Origin: Deltaproteobacteria bacterium
GTDB lineage: Bacteria > Desulfobacterota > Dissulfuribacteria > Dissulfuribacterales > UBA3076
Length of the DNA: 37,799 nucleotides
Direction: 5' to 3'
Assembly: GCA_030262715.1 (NCBI GenBank)
Contig: JAJSZR010000008.1
Span: 1-37,799 of the forward strand
Shown: positions 7,291 through 15,654 of the stretch, in pieces
How the letters are laid out: every line of letters starts with the position of its first letter
Position numbering within the stretch: position 1 is the first letter of the stretch
The notes under the pieces: generated by a model
Databases searched by the model: none
What the model was told of the DNA's origin: nothing
What the model saw: only the letters and a program-made list of their open reading frames with translations
Position numbers and translations under genes: made by a program

Positions 7291-8522
7291 GCAGTTTCAC
7301 CGTTTTTTGTACACTTGAGATGAGCGATTATTTTTTGATGTGATAAGACCTGTCCCATTAAGGAATCCAGGTCCGTCCCAGGTCTGGCTTCGGCCAGCCC
7401 TGCCAGTATGGAAAAGCTGAAGCAGGCTTTAGGATAGGTTTTTGCCTGGAAGATTTCCTGTTTCTGTAAGTCAGTTGCCAATTCGTCAAGGACCTGTTTG
7501 GCTTCTTTAAGACCTGTATGTGGCAGGACCATCAATATCTCGTTTTGACTATACCGTGCAGAAGTATCTGCAGTGTCGAAATGGTCCTTTATAAGCGTCC
7601 CAAGGCACTGGATGATTTCCTGGGCTGCAATATGGCCGATATGCTCATTGATTTGTTCCAGATTATCTATGGTGAACATTACAACAGGAAAGCTCTCCTG
7701 GAGGCGGTTGACTCGTCCCATTTCCTGAATGAGCATGTTCTCTATGTCTCGTCTGGTGTCCAATCCTGTCAACTCGTCCTTGAGGCTTGCCTGGCCTTTG
7801 ATGAACTCTTGAACAACCGGGTTTTCGGACTGCTCCAGTTCCATGGGTGTGCCTTGAAAGGGAATCCGGCCACTATCTATGATGGCTACACGATTGGAAA
7901 TGAAAAGGACGTCCGGGATGTCGTGACTGACCAGAATGGCTGTAAACCTGATTTTTCTCTGGTAATGGGCAATCATACTCAAGACCGTGTTTTTGCGGAG
8001 AGGGTCAAGGCCGGCGGTCGGTTCATCAAAAAGGATGATCTTGGGTTCGGTGACAAGTGACCGGGCCAAGGCTACACGCTTCTGCATGCCCCCGGAGATC
8101 TGAGACGGATACTTATAGGTGACCTCGGTAAGCTCCATCCGGTCAATTTGGGCCAGCACCTTGCTCCTGATAGCATCTTCATGCAGTCTGGTTTTTTCTC
8201 TGAGCGGCAGGGCGATATTCTCAAATACCGTGAGCGAGTCAAAAAGGGCGTTACTCTGAAACATGTAACTAACCTGCTGTTTAAATGATTTTCGCTCTTT
8301 CCGGGTCATGCCTTTTAAACGCTTGCCATTGAAAAGGATCTCTCCCTCATCAGGTTTGAGCAACCCGATAATGTGTTTCAGAAGTACGCTTTTACCCACG
8401 CCGCTTTTGCCGATAATTGTCGTGATGTCTCCTTCAAAGATAGTCAGGTTGACCCTGTCAAGGACGGTCCTTTTATCAAACCGTTTTGTCACGTTTTTTA
8501 ACTCGACCAGCGGAATAGTCAC
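7287..8522 (-). CDS. mlaF: MlaF ABC ATPase fused to a degenerate GGDEF domain
   Basis: Residues 1-240 are a standard MlaF ATPase: Walker A GKSGVGKS (38-45), signature ISGGM (142-146), Walker B ILFDEP with D166/E167, and switch His200. Residues ~247-400 form a GGDEF-like domain that opens with KDELTGLDTRRDIE and continues with VVMFTIDNLEQINEHIGHIAAQ. The active-site loop reads RYSQNEI (323-329) where a diguanylate cyclase has RYGGDEF, and the inhibitory RxxD site is replaced by DTAD. Catalysis is therefore unlikely; nucleotide or protein binding is more plausible. MlaF normally ends near residue 265. The start is GTG with a GAGG motif 6 nt upstream. It energises phospholipid transport by MlaE/MlaD. 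Confidence 0.93.
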   Translation of the reverse strand: MTIPLVELKNVTKRFDKRTVLDRVNLTIFEGDITTIIGKSGVGKSVLLKHIIGLLKPDEGEILFNGKRLKGMTRKERKSFKQQVSYMFQSNALFDSLTVFENIALPLREKTRLHEDAIRSKVLAQIDRMELTEVTYKYPSQISGGMQKRVALARSLVTEPKIILFDEPTAGLDPLRKNTVLSMIAHYQRKIRFTAILVSHDIPDVLFISNRVAIIDSGRIPFQGTPMELEQSENPVVQEFIKGQASLKDELTGLDTRRDIENMLIQEMGRVNRLQESFPVVMFTIDNLEQINEHIGHIAAQEIIQCLGTLIKDHFDTADTSARYSQNEILMVLPHTGLKEAKQVLDELATDLQKQEIFQAKTYPKACFSFSILAGLAEARPGTDLDSLMGQVLSHQKIIAHLKCTKNGETA

Positions 8523-8529
8523 GATGTCC

Positions 8530-9336
8530 TCATAGAAGAAATGAAGTCAAAACGTAGTCCACTATTAAAACCAACACGCATGAGAGGACTACTGCTGAAG
8601 TCGTGGCCAGGCTCACTCCCCTGGCACCAAAGCCTCCGGGACGCATGTGTGTAAAATAGCCCTGATAGCAGCAAATCGTTGAGACTATTATGCCAAAAAC
8701 GAGGGACTTGATAAAGCCGCCGCTCACGTCCTGCATGACTACGCTGCTTTCGATGCGGTAGAAGTAGATACCGGAGTTGATACCCAGAAGGACAACACCT
8801 GAAAGGTAGCCTCCTATAATCCCGATTACATCAAAGATTGCTGTAAGCAAGGGAAAACTGATTAGAGATGCAACAATACGTGGACTTACCAGGAAGCGGA
8901 TGGGATTGATGTCCATGGTGTCAAGTGCATCGATCTGCTCGGAGATACGCATGATGCCGATTTCTGCAGCCATGGATGAACCTGCCCTTGCGATAATCAT
9001 GATTGCCGTCATGACCGGTCCCAATTCACGTATGAGTGAGAGCGCCACTGCCGCGCCGAGTACTCCCTCAGATCCGAATTTGACCAGTGTATAGTAGCCC
9101 TGCAGCCCAAGGACCATACCAGTGAAAATACCCACCAGAAGAATAATCAGGATAGACTTGGCCCCGATGAAGAAGACCTGCTGTATGGTCTTGTTCACCT
9201 GAAGGGGCAGAGAAAAAATCAGGCAAAACGCGTGAATAAAAAAGATCCCAATGGCCCCTAGTTCACCAATAAAGGCAATAGAGAATCTGCCTAACCAATT
9301 GAACGGTGCGAATACGGAATTGGTCGTTTGATCCAT
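8530..9336 (-). CDS. mlaE: MlaE family phospholipid ABC permease
   Basis: The 268-residue membrane protein has the MlaE/TGD1 layout: an N-terminal amphipathic helix and five to six membrane segments. The conserved cytoplasmic stretch LSLIRELGPVMTAIMIIARAGSSMAAEIGIMRISEQIDALDTM (about 100-142) contacts the ATPase. It ends with the conserved HMRPGGFGARGV loop and a last membrane helix. It is the first gene of the minus-strand operon; mlaF starts 7 bp after its stop. It forms the dimeric transmembrane core of the Mla transporter in the inner membrane. Confidence 0.95.
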   Translation of the reverse strand: MDQTTNSVFAPFNWLGRFSIAFIGELGAIGIFFIHAFCLIFSLPLQVNKTIQQVFFIGAKSILIILLVGIFTGMVLGLQGYYTLVKFGSEGVLGAAVALSLIRELGPVMTAIMIIARAGSSMAAEIGIMRISEQIDALDTMDINPIRFLVSPRIVASLISFPLLTAIFDVIGIIGGYLSGVVLLGINSGIYFYRIESSVVMQDVSGGFIKSLVFGIIVSTICCYQGYFTHMRPGGFGARGVSLATTSAVVLSCVLVLIVDYVLTSFLL

Positions 9337-9396
9337 GGAATTGTTTTGATCAGTTTAGTTAGTGCTTGAACAAAAACCATCCAACTTACAGTTTTC

Positions 9397-9429
9397 CTGT
9401 CTTTGCGAGGGAGGTACGACCGAAGCAAT
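9397..9429. repeat. 33-bp intergenic repeat, copy 1 (half element)
   Basis: The 33 bases here are identical to the reverse complement of 37658-37690 near the end of the window. They correspond to one arm of the inverted repeat seen there (CTGTCTTTGCGAGGG... CGAAGCAAT). The other arm is missing here, so this is a truncated copy of a dispersed palindromic repeat. The rest of 9337-9567 is AT-rich, with no gene or clear promoter that I can support. Confidence 0.8.
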
Positions 9430-9567
9430 GACATCTCGGAACTAGGGATTTTCGTTCAGGTACTAGTTATAATTATTAATCCCAACCTAAATCTAGAATA
9501 ATACCTTAATATTCGACAAAACAAAAGAGGTTCAAAAGTAAATATTCGCTGACCTTGGGCTTTAAAC

Positions 9568-10275
9568 ATGATATTTCCTCTGTATAAAAAAACTTGTGGG
9601 TCTATGTTTCTACCTGCTATCTTTGCCTATATGTTGCAATGCATGCCTAAAGATAAAATCAACGCTGCAGAAAATGGGTTCGATTCTCTCGATCCCATTT
9701 CACCGTCTGAAATAGGTTTTGACATAGACGGTGTGGTTGCCGACACCATGGAGGCCTTCATACGGATAGCCAGAGATGAATTCGGCATAAATTACATCAG
9801 CAAGGGACAAATAACCTCCTACTGGATCGAGGAATGCCTGCCTATACCACTTGACATAATCAAGACCATTATTAATCGTCTCCTCGCAGATCCTTTTGGC
9901 ATTGAGCTTGAACCGCTTCCCGGAGCCAGAGAGGTCTTAACGAAATTTGCAGCCCACGGCAGGCTTACCTTTGTGACAGCCAGACCGGCAAAAGAAACGA
10001 TTGAGGCCTGGCTGGTCTCTCTCCTTTCTGAAGTGCCGCATGGAGACATCAGGGTAATCGCCACAGGTCATCACTCGGCAAAGGCCGAAGTGCTTGAGGA
10101 ACTGAAGCTAAAGTATTTTGTCGATGATCACCTGGAGACCTGCCAGGATCTCCACAGCAGAGGGATCAGGACCATTGTCTTCGACCAGCCATGGAACAGG
10201 GGACATGCGCCCTTTTTGAGAATCAGGACCTGGAAAGCTCTTTCAGGCATCATAGGAATGGCAAAAAATGAATGA
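9568..10275 (+). CDS. 5'-nucleotidase-like HAD hydrolase (NT5C/deoxy type)
   Basis: The conserved domain begins at IGFDIDGVVADTMEAF (about residue 49), HAD motif I with the DxDGV pattern of the 5'(3')-deoxyribonucleotidase/NT5C family. Motif II is TFVTARP (about 134) and the C-terminal KYFVDDHLETC (about 177) supplies the metal-binding Asp pair. It would dephosphorylate a small substrate, perhaps a pyrimidine nucleotide. Only about 190 residues are needed by the family, so the first ~45 residues are doubtful. ATG at 9643 is an alternative start; neither has a clear ribosome binding site. It overlaps the HD-domain gene by 8 bp, so the two probably form a nucleotide-handling operon. Confidence 0.7.
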   Translation: MIFPLYKKTCGSMFLPAIFAYMLQCMPKDKINAAENGFDSLDPISPSEIGFDIDGVVADTMEAFIRIARDEFGINYISKGQITSYWIEECLPIPLDIIKTIINRLLADPFGIELEPLPGAREVLTKFAAHGRLTFVTARPAKETIEAWLVSLLSEVPHGDIRVIATGHHSAKAEVLEELKLKYFVDDHLETCQDLHSRGIRTIVFDQPWNRGHAPFLRIRTWKALSGIIGMAKNE

Positions 10276-11086
10276 AGAAATCGTGGAAGAACTGGAAAAC
10301 TGGTTTACCAACTACGTTCATAAATTTAAATCCGGGAATCCCGACTGGCAGCCAAACATAATACTGAAAGAAGAACATAGCAGACGGGTATGCAAAGAGA
10401 TTCTGGCTATTGGGAGAAAAATTGGATTAAGTGATGAAGACCTCTGCCTGGCCAAGGTAATTGCCCTTTTTCATGATATTGGCCGATTTGAGCAGTTTGC
10501 CCGTTATCAGACCTTTGTGGATCGCAATTCCGTGAATCATGCTGTACTTGGCGTAGAAATACTTAAAGAAAATGGTGTGCTGAACAGCCTTGACAGATCA
10601 ATACGAGACCTGATTTTGCGAGCAATTCTATATCATAATCGTTTTGCTTTACCTCAAAAAGAGACAGAAAAATGCCTGTTCTTTGCGAAGTTGCTTCGTG
10701 ATGCTGACAAACTGGATATATGGCGGGTGGTTACTGATTACTACCGTCGGGAAGACGGAAAACGAAATGATGCAATTGAGCTTGGCCTTCCCGATACCCC
10801 AGGGATTTCAATGGATGTCTATAAGGATTTGATAGACGGAAGAATGGTAGATGTTACACATCTTAGAAATCTGAATGATTTTAAGCTGCTTCAAATTGGG
10901 TGGATTTATGATATTAATTTTGTGCAAACCTTCCAATGTATTCAGGAGAGGGGCTATCTGGAAATGATCCGTGATGTCCTGCCTAAATCGGAAAAAATTG
11001 CAGAAATTTTTAATGTGCTCCAAGCATACATGAATGAACAAATCCGGAAAAAGAGTACGGAAATCCCATCTACGTTAGTATGGTAA
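10268..11086 (+). CDS. HD-domain phosphohydrolase
   Basis: The 272-residue protein carries a complete HD metal-binding set: HSRRV (His ~39), LFHDIGRFEQ (His-Asp ~68-69), NHAVLGVEI (His ~91), ILYHNRF (His ~118) and LLRDADKLDI (Asp ~145). This is the pattern of metal-dependent phosphohydrolases acting on nucleotides or phosphate esters. The substrate cannot be read from the sequence. The N-terminal ENWFTNYVHKF segment and the C-terminal ~100 residues are typical of the stand-alone HD protein annotated as HD domain-containing in many bacteria. It is coupled to the upstream nucleotidase-like gene by an 8-bp overlap and converges with ptsI, overlapping its 3' end by 12 bp. Confidence 0.85.
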   Translation: MNEEIVEELENWFTNYVHKFKSGNPDWQPNIILKEEHSRRVCKEILAIGRKIGLSDEDLCLAKVIALFHDIGRFEQFARYQTFVDRNSVNHAVLGVEILKENGVLNSLDRSIRDLILRAILYHNRFALPQKETEKCLFFAKLLRDADKLDIWRVVTDYYRREDGKRNDAIELGLPDTPGISMDVYKDLIDGRMVDVTHLRNLNDFKLLQIGWIYDINFVQTFQCIQERGYLEMIRDVLPKSEKIAEIFNVLQAYMNEQIRKKSTEIPSTLVW

Positions 11087-12916
11087 GCACCTTTCGGTCA
11101 TCAGAGGCCCAGGGATAGCATCTCTGCCAACAAAATCCGGATATAACCCATGGTCGAGATCGAATTCCCCTGGAAAGTCAGAGGTAAGGAAGTCTAAAAG
11201 ATGCCCTCTTATCTTCTGTGCGGTAGAGTACTCAAGAAGATCTCGAACCAAAGCGCTACATCGGTTCTGGTTACTCATTCGAATCATGCGCTTGATCTTT
11301 GGTATATCCAAGGCGTTCATGCTCAGTTCGTCCAGACCCATGCCAATAAGTACAGGAAGATACATCGGTTCTCCTGCCATCTCTCCGCAAATTGCCGCCT
11401 CAATTCCTGCTTCGTGGGCCGCCTCTATGATACGATAGATCATCCTCAAAACCCCGGGGTGTAAAGGTTCGTAGAGATGTGCCACATATTCGTTACCTCT
11501 ATCAATTGCCAGGGAATATTGAATGAGGTCGTTTGTACCTATACTAAAGAAGTCCACTTCCCTGGCAAGGACATCCGCCAGAAGTACAGCAGAAGGGACT
11601 TCTATCATAATGCCTATCTTGATATCTTCGTCAAAGGGAATTCCCTCTCGCCGCAGATTATCTTTTGTCTTTTCCAGATGTTCCTTGACCTGAATTATCT
11701 CTGACCTGCCGGATATTAGAGGAAAAATTATCTTCACATCTCCGTATGCGCTGGCCCTGAGTATTGCCCTGAGTTGTGTGTGAAACAGATTTGACTCTTT
11801 CAAGCAAAGCCGAATCGCCCTCAGTCCGAGGGCTGGATTGGTTTCATCGTCCAGAGAGACTGATGACAAGAATTTGTCTCCGCCTATATCCAGAGTACGG
11901 ATTGTTGTCGGAAAAGGTGACATACGCTCTGCAACTTCTTTGCAAGCCAGAAAAAGGTCTTCTTCAGTGGGAAGTTCCTTGTGAGCCAGATACAGGACCT
12001 CGGTACGGTAGAGCCCTATCCCCTCAGCACCATTGGATATGACAGAGGAAATCTCCTCAAGGAACTCTATATTAGCCTTGATCTTAAACCTTAATCCGTC
12101 CCGTGTCTCTGCAGGGAGGTTGCTGTATTGGATTACATCCAGTCTATACCGTATGTAATCCTCCTGTTTTTCCCTGTAATGTCTTAAGAGCTCTGCATCC
12201 GGATTTACTACTACATCACCGTGTAGGCCGTCTACAATCAGAATCTCCCCGGAAAGTATGGAAGACATGGCGTTTTCCAGACCCACAACTACGGGAAGTC
12301 CGAGCGATCTGCCCAGAATTGCCGTGTGGGATGTTCGGCTCCCCATATCTATAACAAATGCCAGGATTTTTTCTTTGGCCATTTGGATCGTATCAGCAGG
12401 AGACAGATCGTGTGCCACCAGTATAACCGGCTCTTCCAGCTGGCTTAAATCCACAGAAGGACTCCCGGACAAGAGCTTTTGGACTCTCCGTACTACGTAC
12501 TCAAAATCTTCAATACGTTCCCTGATATACTGATCTTTTACTTGCTCAAATAATCCTCTAACATGGTCCAAAGCTTTATTGAGGGCCCATTCTGCATTAA
12601 TCTTCTCTTCAGAAATTAATTTTAAGGTCCGATCATAGACCGCACGGTCTTTGAGCATCAACAGGTGGGCTTCAAAAATCCCTGAATGTTCTCTGAGTTC
12701 CTCGGGGATCTCCGCAATCAACTGTTTTATCTGGTTTTCTGCCTCAGAGACAGCCTTTGCAAAGCGTTCTTTCTCCTGGTCAATCTCGCTTATCTCAATT
12801 TGTCTTCTTAAGATCTTAACCTTGTGGTAATCCAGCAAGAAGGCAGGACCAATGACAACTCCAGGCGAGGCACCTATTCCTTTTAGAATCACCGGATCAC
12901 ATTTTTTTTCTGACAT
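11075..12916 (-). CDS. ptsI: PTS Enzyme I (phosphoenolpyruvate-protein phosphotransferase)
   Basis: Enzyme I takes phosphate from PEP and hands it to HPr. The 613-residue protein has the N-terminal HPr-binding/phosphohistidine domain with GSRTSHTAILGRS (phospho-acceptor His197), and the C-terminal PEP-binding TIM barrel with IGLYRTEVLYL, IKIGIMIEVPSA, FFSIGTNDLIQYSLA and the catalytic Cys region AAICGEMAGEP. It is about 35 residues longer than the usual 575, because of a C-terminal tail after LLEYSTAQKIRG. It lies 4 bp after ptsH. No EII permease or IIA gene is in the window, so the sugar or regulatory target is not visible. Confidence 0.95.
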   Translation of the reverse strand: MSEKKCDPVILKGIGASPGVVIGPAFLLDYHKVKILRRQIEISEIDQEKERFAKAVSEAENQIKQLIAEIPEELREHSGIFEAHLLMLKDRAVYDRTLKLISEEKINAEWALNKALDHVRGLFEQVKDQYIRERIEDFEYVVRRVQKLLSGSPSVDLSQLEEPVILVAHDLSPADTIQMAKEKILAFVIDMGSRTSHTAILGRSLGLPVVVGLENAMSSILSGEILIVDGLHGDVVVNPDAELLRHYREKQEDYIRYRLDVIQYSNLPAETRDGLRFKIKANIEFLEEISSVISNGAEGIGLYRTEVLYLAHKELPTEEDLFLACKEVAERMSPFPTTIRTLDIGGDKFLSSVSLDDETNPALGLRAIRLCLKESNLFHTQLRAILRASAYGDVKIIFPLISGRSEIIQVKEHLEKTKDNLRREGIPFDEDIKIGIMIEVPSAVLLADVLAREVDFFSIGTNDLIQYSLAIDRGNEYVAHLYEPLHPGVLRMIYRIIEAAHEAGIEAAICGEMAGEPMYLPVLIGMGLDELSMNALDIPKIKRMIRMSNQNRCSALVRDLLEYSTAQKIRGHLLDFLTSDFPGEFDLDHGLYPDFVGRDAIPGPLMTERCLPY

Positions 12917-12920
12917 CTAA

Positions 12921-13214
12921 TCAATCCAATTCGCCAAAACGGCTTTCTACTAAGATCTTAAGATCTCTCACAGCCTGGTTTGCATCCAGACCAACTGCCC
13001 TGACTGTCAGGACGCTCCCATGAGGACAGGCAAAAGTCAAGACCTCAAGAATATTTTTCCCATCCACTTTCTCCCCATCTTTTACAAGCCACACATCGGC
13101 ATTAAATTCATTTGCCTTTTGAGCGAAACGTGAGGCTGCCCGGGCATGAAGTCCCAGCCTGTTAAGTATAGTTACAGTGGCTTCACATTCCATGATTTCA
13201 GACCAGTGAATCAT
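12921..13214 (-). CDS. ptsH: HPr phosphocarrier with Asn at the regulatory Ser46 position
   Basis: HPr relays phosphate from Enzyme I. The phospho-acceptor His lies in NRLGLHARAAS (His23 of this 97-residue translation). The site equivalent to Ser46, the target of HPr kinase in Gram-positives and many proteobacteria, is Asn54 (VDGKNILEV instead of KSI). That regulatory phosphorylation is therefore not expected. HPr is usually 85-90 residues; the ATG at 13193 would give 90 residues and a more typical N-terminus (MECEATVTILN). Neither start has a clear Shine-Dalgarno. It is the first gene of a two-gene ptsH-ptsI operon. Confidence 0.92.
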   Translation of the reverse strand: MIHWSEIMECEATVTILNRLGLHARAASRFAQKANEFNADVWLVKDGEKVDGKNILEVLTFACPHGSVLTVRAVGLDANQAVRDLKILVESRFGELD

Positions 13215-13421
13215 AAATTATATCAAAATAAAGGTTGCAGACCACTCTCGTCAAGTTAAATAGGACGCAGATTTTCGCAGATATACACAGATAATATCAT
13301 TGTTCATAAGTTTGAAAATCTGTGTCCAAAAATGGAAATTCCTATACTATGAACTTAGCTTCAGATATTGCTCACCCATCTAAATCATTAATCTTTTAAT
13401 TCCTATGCGTCGATTTGAATT

Positions 13422-13557
13422 TCACTGTACAAACAAAATTCGACTCGTACCAGTATCGGAGATGTCATCACGATAAAAATCTTCATCAAACAATACATTT
13501 ACGAAGACTTTATAGCCAGGATCGTTCCTTATATGTAAGATGTCATTAAAAAAAGTA
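13422..13557 (-). pseudogene. C-terminal remnant of an unrecognised gene
   Basis: A minus-strand frame of about 45 codons between TGA stops reads like real protein, with NDPGYKVFVNVLFDEDFYRD and then DDISDTGTSRILFVQ before the stop. It has no start codon and is cut off upstream by the inverted repeat at 13560-13613. The composition (acidic, well-ordered hydrophobics, no low complexity) argues for a decayed gene end rather than chance, but 45 codons is short. Family not recognised. Confidence 0.35.
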
Positions 13558-13559
13558 AT

Positions 13560-13613
13560 CGTTCACGGGTTCACGGTTCAGATTTTCAACGGTGAACTCT
13601 GAACCTGTGAACG
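13560..13613. repeat. Imperfect inverted repeat upstream of asnB
   Basis: CGTTCACGGGTTCACGGTTC on the left pairs imperfectly with GAACCTGTGAACG on the right across about 54 bp. It is built from GTTCAC/GTGAAC units. The rest of the 13215-13650 gap holds a GCAGATTTTCGCAGATATAC-type spacer repeat near 13265-13290 and the gene remnant at 13422-13557. I see no clear promoter. Confidence 0.6.
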
Positions 13614-13650
13614 CCTACAAGAAAAAGAATAACTGATAAGGATTCAGGAA

Positions 13651-15597
13651 ATGTGTGGCATTTGCGGTCTTTATGACTTGGAAGGTAACGATTTAGGAAA
13701 TAACTGCGAAGAAATAGTCCGGGCCATGACAGCACAGTTGCACCACCGTGGGCCTGACGAAAAGGGATATTACTTTGACGGTCCCATGGCTATGGGACAT
13801 GCCCGTTTGAGCATCATAGATCTCACCACAGGCCAACAGCCTATGAGCAATGAAGATGATTCCGTATGGATCGTATTTAACGGCGAAATCTTTAATTACA
13901 TAGAACTGCGGGCCGGACTTGAGGGGAAAGGCCACATTTTCCGAACTACATCTGATACAGAAGTATTGGTTCACCTCTATGAGGACCTGGGTCCGGACAT
14001 GCTGGACCAACTAAATGGTCAGTTTGCCTTTGCCATTTATGATAAAAAAGATAGGTCCCTTTTCCTCGCGAGAGATCCTTTTGGAATCTGTCCCCTGTTT
14101 TACTGCAAAAACGGAAAGTTTTTGATATTTGCCTCAGAGATAAAGGCAACGCGCGGGATTCCTGATTTGGAACTTGTGCTTGATCCTTTAGCTCTGAGCC
14201 AGATCTTTACATTTTGGTCGGTGCTCTCCCCCCGCACTCCATTTAAAGGCATAATATCCCTCCCCCCGGGGAATTGGCTCAAGATCGACCCTGAAACCGG
14301 ACTCTCTTCTCCCAGGTGCTATTGGCATCTGGACTTTCCCAGGGTAGATGAAGAAGATAAGAGCAAAACGGAAACAGCCTGGGTCGAAGAAGTTGAAGAT
14401 GCCATGATTGAAGCAGTCCGTCTTCGTCTCAGGGCAGATGTGCCGGTTGGAGTATATCTCTCCGGGGGCCTAGATTCCTCTATTATTGCCACCATAGTTA
14501 AAAAATTGACATCAACACCAATAGAGGCCTTTTCCCTGGCCTTTGCAGATGCATCCTATGACGAATCTGAATTTCAGCAAAGATTAGCCCGGTCAATAGG
14601 GGTCCGCTACAATGCTGTAAGGGTAAAAAACCATCAAATAGGTCAGGTCTTTCCAGAGGTGATCTGGCATGGAGAACGACCGATCTTAAGAGCAGCTCCG
14701 GCCCCGCTATTTCTTCTCTCTGACTTGGTGCAAAAAACAGGGTTTAAAGTGGTCCTTACCGGAGAAGGAGCAGATGAGCTCTTTGGAGGCTATGACATCT
14801 TCAAGGAAGATAAAATTCGCCGTTTCTGGGCAAAAGCCCCTGAGAGTCCTTACAGACCTCAGCTCCTAAACCGCCTCTATCCGCATGCACCCCTGACCAC
14901 AACAAAGGCCGGGCGCATGCTGACAGCTTTTTATCGCAAGGACCTGCTTCCCACCAACATCTTTGGCTATTCCCACCGTCCTACCTGGAACAATACACGG
15001 GCACTTAATGCCTATTTTAGCCATAATCTCAAGGACGCCATCGGAGATTACGATCCTGTGGAAGAACTCAAGGCCAGTGTACCTGATGCCTTCACTTCAT
15101 GGTACCCTTTGCACCAGGCCCAGTTCCTGGAAACCCGGCTGCTCTTGTCAGAGTATCTTTTGAGTTCCCAGGGAGAAAGGATGACCATGGGCCACTCGAT
15201 TGAAGGAAGATATCCTTTCCTTGACCCAAAAGTGACATCCCTGGCAACACGAATTCCGCCACATTTAAAGCTAAGGGGCCTAAATGAAAAATATATATTA
15301 CGTAAGGCATTTGAAAAACTCCTTCCTGCGGAGATAGCCCAACGTCCCAAACGGCCTTACCTGGCTCCGAACAAGGAGAGCTTTTTGGACCGACCGGATG
15401 TCTCCAAAATTTACGAAATCCTTTCACCTGACCGGCTATCCGAGAGCGGTTTTTTTGATGTATCAATGGTGGACAAACTCATCAACAAATGCGCTAAGGG
15501 CGGACAACTGGGTTTTCGGGACAATGCAGGATTTCTGGGGATATTGTCCGCACAGATATTATGGGAAAAATTCTTAGCCAAAGACCCTCTGTTTTGA
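13651..15597 (+). CDS. asnB: Asparagine synthetase (glutamine-hydrolysing)
   Basis: The 648-residue protein begins MCGICG, so Cys2 becomes the N-terminal nucleophile of the class II glutamine amidotransferase domain (1-~210, with HHRGPDEKG, FNGEIFNY and SDTEVLVHLYE). The synthetase domain follows with PP-loop VGVYLSGGLDSS (about 267-278) and LTGEGADELFGGYDIFK (about 369-385). It makes Asn from Asp, ATP and glutamine. The RDPFGICPLFY block differs from the usual RDRxGxKPLYY, which hints at the AsnB-like branch used in some cell-surface amide modification. However, no polysaccharide genes are nearby, so asparagine synthesis is the default reading. Monocistronic. Confidence 0.9.
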   Translation: MCGICGLYDLEGNDLGNNCEEIVRAMTAQLHHRGPDEKGYYFDGPMAMGHARLSIIDLTTGQQPMSNEDDSVWIVFNGEIFNYIELRAGLEGKGHIFRTTSDTEVLVHLYEDLGPDMLDQLNGQFAFAIYDKKDRSLFLARDPFGICPLFYCKNGKFLIFASEIKATRGIPDLELVLDPLALSQIFTFWSVLSPRTPFKGIISLPPGNWLKIDPETGLSSPRCYWHLDFPRVDEEDKSKTETAWVEEVEDAMIEAVRLRLRADVPVGVYLSGGLDSSIIATIVKKLTSTPIEAFSLAFADASYDESEFQQRLARSIGVRYNAVRVKNHQIGQVFPEVIWHGERPILRAAPAPLFLLSDLVQKTGFKVVLTGEGADELFGGYDIFKEDKIRRFWAKAPESPYRPQLLNRLYPHAPLTTTKAGRMLTAFYRKDLLPTNIFGYSHRPTWNNTRALNAYFSHNLKDAIGDYDPVEELKASVPDAFTSWYPLHQAQFLETRLLLSEYLLSSQGERMTMGHSIEGRYPFLDPKVTSLATRIPPHLKLRGLNEKYILRKAFEKLLPAEIAQRPKRPYLAPNKESFLDRPDVSKIYEILSPDRLSESGFFDVSMVDKLINKCAKGGQLGFRDNAGFLGILSAQILWEKFLAKDPLF

Positions 15598-15601
15598 CAA
15601 A

Positions 15602-15654
15602 AGAGCCTTTTGCAAAACCCATGGATTTTGTTCGAGGACAGGACGCAAGGCTCT
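15602..15654. terminator. Inverted repeat between convergent asnB and the DUF1992 gene
   Basis: AGAGCCTT at 15602-15609 is perfectly inverted at 15647-15654 (AAGGCTCT), with a long 37-bp loop. A run of T follows on the plus strand (tactttttt). It may act as a bidirectional terminator, but the long loop makes it weak. Confidence 0.35.

Noticed and set aside
7287-8522. Active diguanylate cyclase on MlaF
   Set aside because: The GGDEF loop is SQNEI and the RxxD site is DTAD, so cyclase activity is not expected.
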